64,000 nucleotides of DNA from assembly GCA_963555705.1 (NCBI GenBank), contig OY743174.1:59790234-59854233 (forward strand), read 5' to 3'. Below the pieces are notes generated by a model. That model saw nothing but the letters and a program-made list of their open reading frames with translations. It had not been told where the DNA came from and did not search any database. Below are positions 59,216 through 64,000 of the stretch, one piece after another. The translations under genes were made by a program, and so were the position numbers. Source of the stretch: Ligustrum vulgare. Taxonomy: Eukaryota; Streptophyta; Magnoliopsida; Lamiales; Oleaceae. Positions within the stretch are counted from its first letter, which is position 1. Every line of letters starts with the position of its first letter.

Positions 59216-61134
59216 ATGGCTGGGAAATGTGATGATTTAGGGTTGAGTTTGAGTTTGAGATGTCTAGAGAATGATAATCAGCCGCCACAGACACAGCCGC
59301 TGGCACCACCACCACCGTTTCCGTTGAGTCTGTTGCAATCTCCTTTGGCTTTCATGCAGGGCCAGAACCAGAAGTCTTCAGGCACTGATCCGTTTCAGTT
59401 ATCTGCTGGTAAATCTTCTTTGGACTGTTGATTAACATTTTTTTTTAGTTATATATTCGTTTTTAAGTAAATCCTTCAGACTATCTTGTGCATGTAAATT
59501 AAATCTAAACATTTTTTTAATATTAATCTGATATTTTAGATCGGCATGTTGAGGGTAGATCTTTTCTCCGGGGGATTGACATGAATAAACCGATAACTGT
59601 AATAGACCTTGAGGAAGAAGTGATGGTTTCATCTCCAAACAGTACAGTCTCAAGTTTGAGTGGGAAGAGGAGTGAGAGAGAAGAGAATGAGGCGGAGAGG
59701 GCCTCGAGTTCTATGGAGGTTGATGAGGACGGTTGCGACGCCACCGGGAGGAAGAAGCTCCGGCTGACTAAGGAACAAGGAGCAGTGCTTGAAGAGACCT
59801 TCAAGGAACAGAACACTCTCACTCCGGTGAGTGGCATTTTCGAAAAATTTTAGGTGGTTCAAGGGTGTTTTGTTAATAGCTAGTGCTTTTCATGCTAATG
59901 TGTGCCGTGTGCGTGTGTTTGCAGAAGCAAAAATTGACTTTGGCCAAACAACTAAATTTGAGACAAAGACAAGTGGAGGTGTGGTTTCAGAACAGAAGGG
60001 CCAGGTTAGTCATTTTTCAGGCTTTGTCCAGGGTATTATTGTCATTCAATTAATGTTATGTCGTGCCTCTCAATAATTGTACAACATTTGTTTAGAGCCT
60101 CCTCGAATGGACTAGCGGAAAAGGATCCACAACTTTTGACAATTTCGTAGGATCAATAAGGGCACATGAACAAACAAGTGAAAAAGGATTCCCAATTCTC
60201 AATAGATATATAGGATTTATAAGGGGAAAATGTATTCCCGAATCCGTACTCTTAAGAACTATAGAGGATTAGTAAGTGCACACACGTAGATAGTGGTGAA
60301 AAAGACAACATTTGTTAGGGGTTGATTAATATCGAAATGTTTTGCATTATGTACTTTGTGTTATGCGGTTTTGCATTTGAAATCCTATACTACTATTAAC
60401 TCAGGCTTTCAAATACTGTGGTCGTGTCTCTTAAATGGTTTGTCAACTTCTGCTAAATAGGTACCAAAAAGCCGGCTTTTATTACTTTATTGAACGATAG
60501 TTCACCATAAAAACGTGTTTGGTGACGCTTTATTGGTTTCCAAAAAGTTCAAAAATGTATGACGTTTTGGCAGATCAACGACAAAACATACAATGTCATA
60601 GCTATTAATCGTGCAATTCATGCACGAGTGATGATCACTTTTGATATGCCTGCTCGTTTTACAGAATGTTTTTCCTGAATCTTTAATTGTATTCAATCTG
60701 GTTACGTACACCGAAAATTGTATGTTTTGCCGAGACAGAGAAATATACGCAAGTTCATCGTTTACGTAATGTTCTTGAGTCAAAACAGACGACTAATTTT
60801 AAAATGACGCAGGACGAAGTTGAAGCAAACAGAGTTAGATTTCGAGTATCTAAGGCGTTGCTGCGAAAATTTGACGGAGGAAAACAGGCGATTGACGAAG
60901 GAGGTGAAAGAGCTGAGAGCACTGAAGCTTTCCCCACAGTTTTACATGAATATGTCCCCTCCTACTACCCTTACCATGTGTCCTCAGTGTGAGCGTGTGG
61001 CTGTCTCGTCCACATCTTCAGCAACTCGCCAATGCAATCCGGTAGCGGCTCACCACCAGCGACCAAGTCCTGTGACCTCATTTGCTGCCATGATTCCTTC
61101 TCAGTCTCTCGATGCCCACCGCCACATTGCCTAA
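59216..61134 (+). CDS. HD-Zip class II transcription factor (ATHB-2/HAT4-like)
   Basis: Exons 59216-59408, 59540-59826, 59925-60004 and 60813-61134 join in phase with GT-AG introns, giving 293 residues. Near the N-terminus LGLSLSL (residues 8-14) is an LxLxL EAR-type repressor motif. [10 protein letters not shown] (73-82) and [18 protein letters not shown] (95-112) are class II features. The homeodomain spans about 135-190 with WFQNRRA in recognition helix 3. The leucine zipper follows, with heptad leucines at 200, 207, 214 and 221. Then [20 protein letters not shown] and CPQCE at 243-247, where most relatives have CPSCE. These proteins act as nuclear dimers on CAAT(C/G)ATTG-type sites, usually as repressors, and ATHB-2 relatives mediate shade responses. 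The paralogue is not certain; the C-terminus ([11 protein letters not shown]) differs from the usual HGLTFDALRPRS-like end. Confidence 0.9.
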
Positions 61135-61289
61135 CTTCTGCGAGAATGACTTCACCATCTCGGGACAATGAAGTTTTGCCACCGAAAATAGTGATCGTGG
61201 GACAATGGAGGAATGCTGCTTTTGATTTGGAACAACCAAACCTTGTAATGGATAGCCTGGTAGAGGACAGTAGTGTTTATATATATTGG

Positions 61290-61683
61290 CAGGGGCGGAC
61301 CTAGGGATTATGTTCAATGTAGGCGAAGGTGGACCTTTCGGTGGTTCTCCGTCCAATAATTTTTTTTGAACGAATAGGGTCAAAGTCTCAGGAGTGGAAT
61401 AGTAGGAGTGGTGTAATCACGATTTTGAATCTCAGCTTTCACATTTCAAATTTGGAACTTTGGGTAAGAATTGAGCGTAAATTGCAAATTTAGTTAAATT
61501 AAAATTGGACCAATTATTTAGTCCATTTCAATTGTTCTTTTAGATTAAATGGACTTCAAAGTTTAGAGAATTGACAGAAAAAATACAAAATTGATCCATT
61601 TAAAAAAAAAAATAATAATTAAATGGGCTGAGCCAGTGCAAGCATATGCCTGCACCTGCACTGGACACACATGGGTCCTTCAC
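61290..61683. mobile_element. Small DNA-transposon-like insertion after the HD-Zip gene
   Basis: 394 bp beginning CAGGGGCGGACCTAGG and ending GGGTCCTTCAC, flanked by a perfect 10-bp repeat TATATATTGG (61280-61289, 61684-61693). CAGGGGCGG is a common hAT-like end, but the TSD length fits Mutator better and the right end matches poorly. The TSD is AT-rich, so chance is possible. It starts 155 bp after the stop codon, so it may lie in the 3' UTR. Confidence 0.5.
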
Positions 61684-61844
61684 TATATATTGGGGTAGGA
61701 GATGGATAGAACTATGCGAAAATCTGGGTTATGTTTTTTTTTTTTTTTTTTTTTGTCTATGAAAACGATGATTAATGTTAAGACAAATGTAGTTTTTAAT
61801 TGTGGAAAAGTGCTGGAAATCATTGACAGATTATAGATAACTTA

Positions 61845-62021
61845 GCCTCTGTTCGGCGCCTATTTAAATAGGAAAAAAGAATTTTTTATGTTTTCTAGGT
61901 AAAATGTATAGTTAAAAATTGAAGAGAAAAAATGTATGTGATTAAAAAGTGATTTGAGAAATTGTATAGTTTAAATTGTAATTTAAATGACTCATTAAAT
62001 GAGCCGCTGAACGCGGCTTTA
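61845..62021. mobile_element. Short MITE related to the GTTTGGTAA family
   Basis: About 177 bp with GCCTCTGTTCGGCG at the left and GAGCCGCTGAACGCGGC at the right. The interior GGTAAAATGTATAGTTAAAAA and GTGATTTGAGAAATTGTAT-type sequence are shared with the other family copies. No TSD assigned. Confidence 0.55.
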
Positions 62022-62397
62022 GAATTATGGTAGTTTATGAAAGGTGAATCAGAGTTGCCTTGTCTTTGGATGAATTCTTGCACAAAAGGTTTATGATGAA
62101 AATCCACAATAATCAAAAGCCATATTGTATGTGTCAACTGCCATTAGCTAATAAACCTGCATACGATCAAAAAAATATAATTAAAAAAAAGCTATTAAAC
62201 CTTTCGGGAATACCCATAAAAAGACGTACCAACATAAACATCTTGAAAAATAGACTTTGAAACAAAACATCTGAAAAATATATTTTGACTATTCAAACTT
62301 TCTCAAGTACCCTCATACATAGAATTTTCAACCAAAGTCATCTAAATATAAAACAACGTTAATTTAGTCCCCAAATAATATTTGTTGGAAACAAAAT

Positions 62398-63027
62398 TAG
62401 GGATGACAATGAGGCGGGGAATCCCCGGCAAAGACGGGGATGGGGATGAAAATGCATTCCCGAACTGGGGACGGGGACGGAGATGACCATTTTATCTCCA
62501 TCCCCAATTAACAAGTTCGATTAAAATTTAAAAAGCCAAAAAAAAAGTATAAAAAAAAGTCTTATATTATCTGTACAAAAGTACTATGATGTTAAAATTT
62601 CTTGCACCAAAAATTTATTACTTATCAAGTCATAAACTTTAAATACTTATTTTAAAAAAGTTACTGATTATTAATTAGTAAGCTTAACGAGTTGTACTTT
62701 CTCATATAATCAAATATAAAATAAAGACACAAACAAAGATGAATATATATATTTGATTAATGTCCAAATAATGTGTCAAGATTATTAGATATAAAAAAAT
62801 GATAGGATTGTTCGTACATGTTTCTTATATTGTCTGCATAAAATCATTTTAAAACTTAAAAAAAAAAAACAAATGGAGATGTAAACGGGGATTTTTCTGT
62901 CCTTATCCCCGCCCCGCCCCATCCCCGATTAAATGGGGATGGGGCGCGGATGAGGATGGTAAATCATTAACGGGGCGGGGACGGGGAAATGCATCCCCGC
63001 CCCATACCCGTTCCTTTGCCATTCCTA
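62398..63027. mobile_element. hAT-like non-autonomous element with GGGGATGGGG-rich ends
   Basis: 630 bp with ends TAGGGATGACAATGAGGCGG and, reverse-complemented at the right, TAGGAATGGCAAAGGAACGG. The flanking octamers are AACAAAAT (62390-62397) and CACAAAAT (63028-63035), 7 of 8 matching. The G+C-rich ends contain many GGGGATGGGG/CCCCATCCCC repeats around an AT-rich middle. No transposase. Confidence 0.8.
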
Positions 63028-63071
63028 CACAAAATTATAAAATTAGTTTTTACCTAATTAAATTTATGCCC

Positions 63072-63303
63072 GTTTATGACCCCCCACATACTTGAAGAAA
63101 AAAGGAAGATTTAATCAGGAGTTTACATAGAGAATATATAGATTTAATTAGTGCTGGAAGAGAATCAAGTACCAGAGCTATAAAATTATATGAAGAACTT
63201 AAAAGATTAGTTAAACAACATATTGAATAATTGAGATTAATAGAAATAAACGAATTAGTACAGGAAGAAATATTTTTTAGAAGAATCAGGAGACGATTAT
63301 AAT
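63072..63303 (+). pseudogene. Unassigned coding-like fragment, broken
   Basis: A plus-strand frame encodes EDLIRSLHREYIDLISAGRE and KLYEELKRLVKQHIE, then one TAA, then LRLIEINELVQEEIFFRRIR and a stop. A short ATG frame (MTPHILEE) just upstream is out of phase by one base. The helical, charged composition is more protein-like than the surroundings, but I recognise no family. It may be a decayed fragment of a gene or element. Confidence 0.3.
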
Positions 63304-64000
63304 TCCGCAAGAAAATAGAGAGTGTGTTCTTCAAACATACAGAACGTTAATCAGAGGATTTTACAATTTTGCATTCACAAGAGTTGTCTATTTTTATTTA
63401 TCAAAATTCAATTTGTAAAAATTTCAGTATTTTTCAACAGTAAAATGTATTTTAAAATTTCAAGATGATCTTTTAAATCAAGAGTTCTTATTGGGATTGA
63501 TTGTAAGTCTAGTAAAGAAGTTTTGCAGAAAGGTATTAAAAGATGCAGGCTAGGGAGAGACTTGGACTTAGCCAATATTTTGTGATATGGATCTGTAATT
63601 TGGGAAAGGTAGGTCTTTTATACCACCATAGAGAGTAGTAGACCCAAAGTATGACCTAACCACCAACAAGGTCTAGCCCTTGAATTGAGGTCCGAAAATT
63701 GACAACAAGGTCGGGCTATAGCAAGGTCTCCAAAAGGCCTAATACCATTAACCAGGTCTGGAAAAAATCATGAATAAAGAGAAGCGTGTGGCCCAAAACA
63801 GTGAGATCGGACTATTGTCCAATCATTATTTATCATATTTCTATTATTATTTTTTTTTTCACTTACTTAGGCTGGTATTTTGGTATGGTGCTAGAATAAT
63901 ATTATTCTTTAGAAATCACACTTCTTCTTTTCTAGATTCTATTTAATCATTCCATATGAAAAACGAAAAAAGTTGGTTCTTAACGAGGATCCGTGGCATT
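63304..64000. other. No supported feature
   Basis: AT-rich sequence with scattered AAGGTCTGG/AAGGTCT words near 63600-63780. I see no gene or defined repeat. Confidence 0.4.

Overview
This is nuclear DNA from a flowering plant, most likely a eudicot. It is AT-rich, and its two clear multi-exon genes have GT-AG introns and plant-type products: a three-KH RNA-binding protein and a class II HD-Zip homeodomain protein. A third gene is a small plant-type DUF1639 protein. Most of the 64 kb is transposable elements, many of which could be delimited to the base by their target site duplications (TSDs). I saw no tRNA, rRNA or organellar genes.

Layout. 1-0.8 kb: 5' end of a Ty1/copia element (minus strand). 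0.8-4.5 kb: no convincing gene, only a coding-like remnant near 4 kb. 4.8-5.7 kb: PIF/Harbinger-type element. 5.76-12.46 kb: a non-coding (LARD-like) LTR retrotransposon on the minus strand with a perfect GATTA TSD. Its inside is a long series of short hairpins with a shared loop, interrupted by a second PIF/Harbinger copy. 13-14.4 kb: MITEs and a 75-bp tandem duplication. 14.9-17.6 kb: a tandem pair of DUF1639 genes, one intact (minus strand) and one a pseudogene that lost its conserved core. 20.3-21.2 kb: LTR of a Tat/Ogre-like Ty3/gypsy element. 23.87-31.23 kb: the ten-exon KH-domain gene (plus strand), with a Ty3/gypsy 3' fragment in intron 2. 31.4-40.6 kb: MITEs, a hAT element with an 8-bp TSD, two Helitron 3' ends, and a 2.7-kb solo LTR nested in one of them. 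40.69-46.05 kb: a complete but decayed CRM-like Ty3/gypsy element with TTGAT TSD. 46.55-50.91 kb: a Helitron-bounded array of a ~395-bp tandem repeat. 52.17-55.23 kb: a non-autonomous Helitron. 55.6-56.4 kb: two SINEs with oligo(T) tails. 56.8-57.7 kb: a ~387-bp near-perfect inverted repeat. 58.0-58.9 kb: third PIF/Harbinger copy, in the promoter of the HD-Zip II gene (59.2-61.1 kb). 61.3-63.0 kb: further hAT/MITE insertions.

The host genes do not form a pathway; they are isolated genes in a repeat-rich landscape. The most unusual structures are the conserved-loop hairpin array in the LARD-like element, the Helitron-terminus-containing tandem array with two-unit higher-order structure, the large inverted repeat, and a CRM-like element whose two LTRs are identical over 277 bp but clearly diverged over the remaining ~185 bp.
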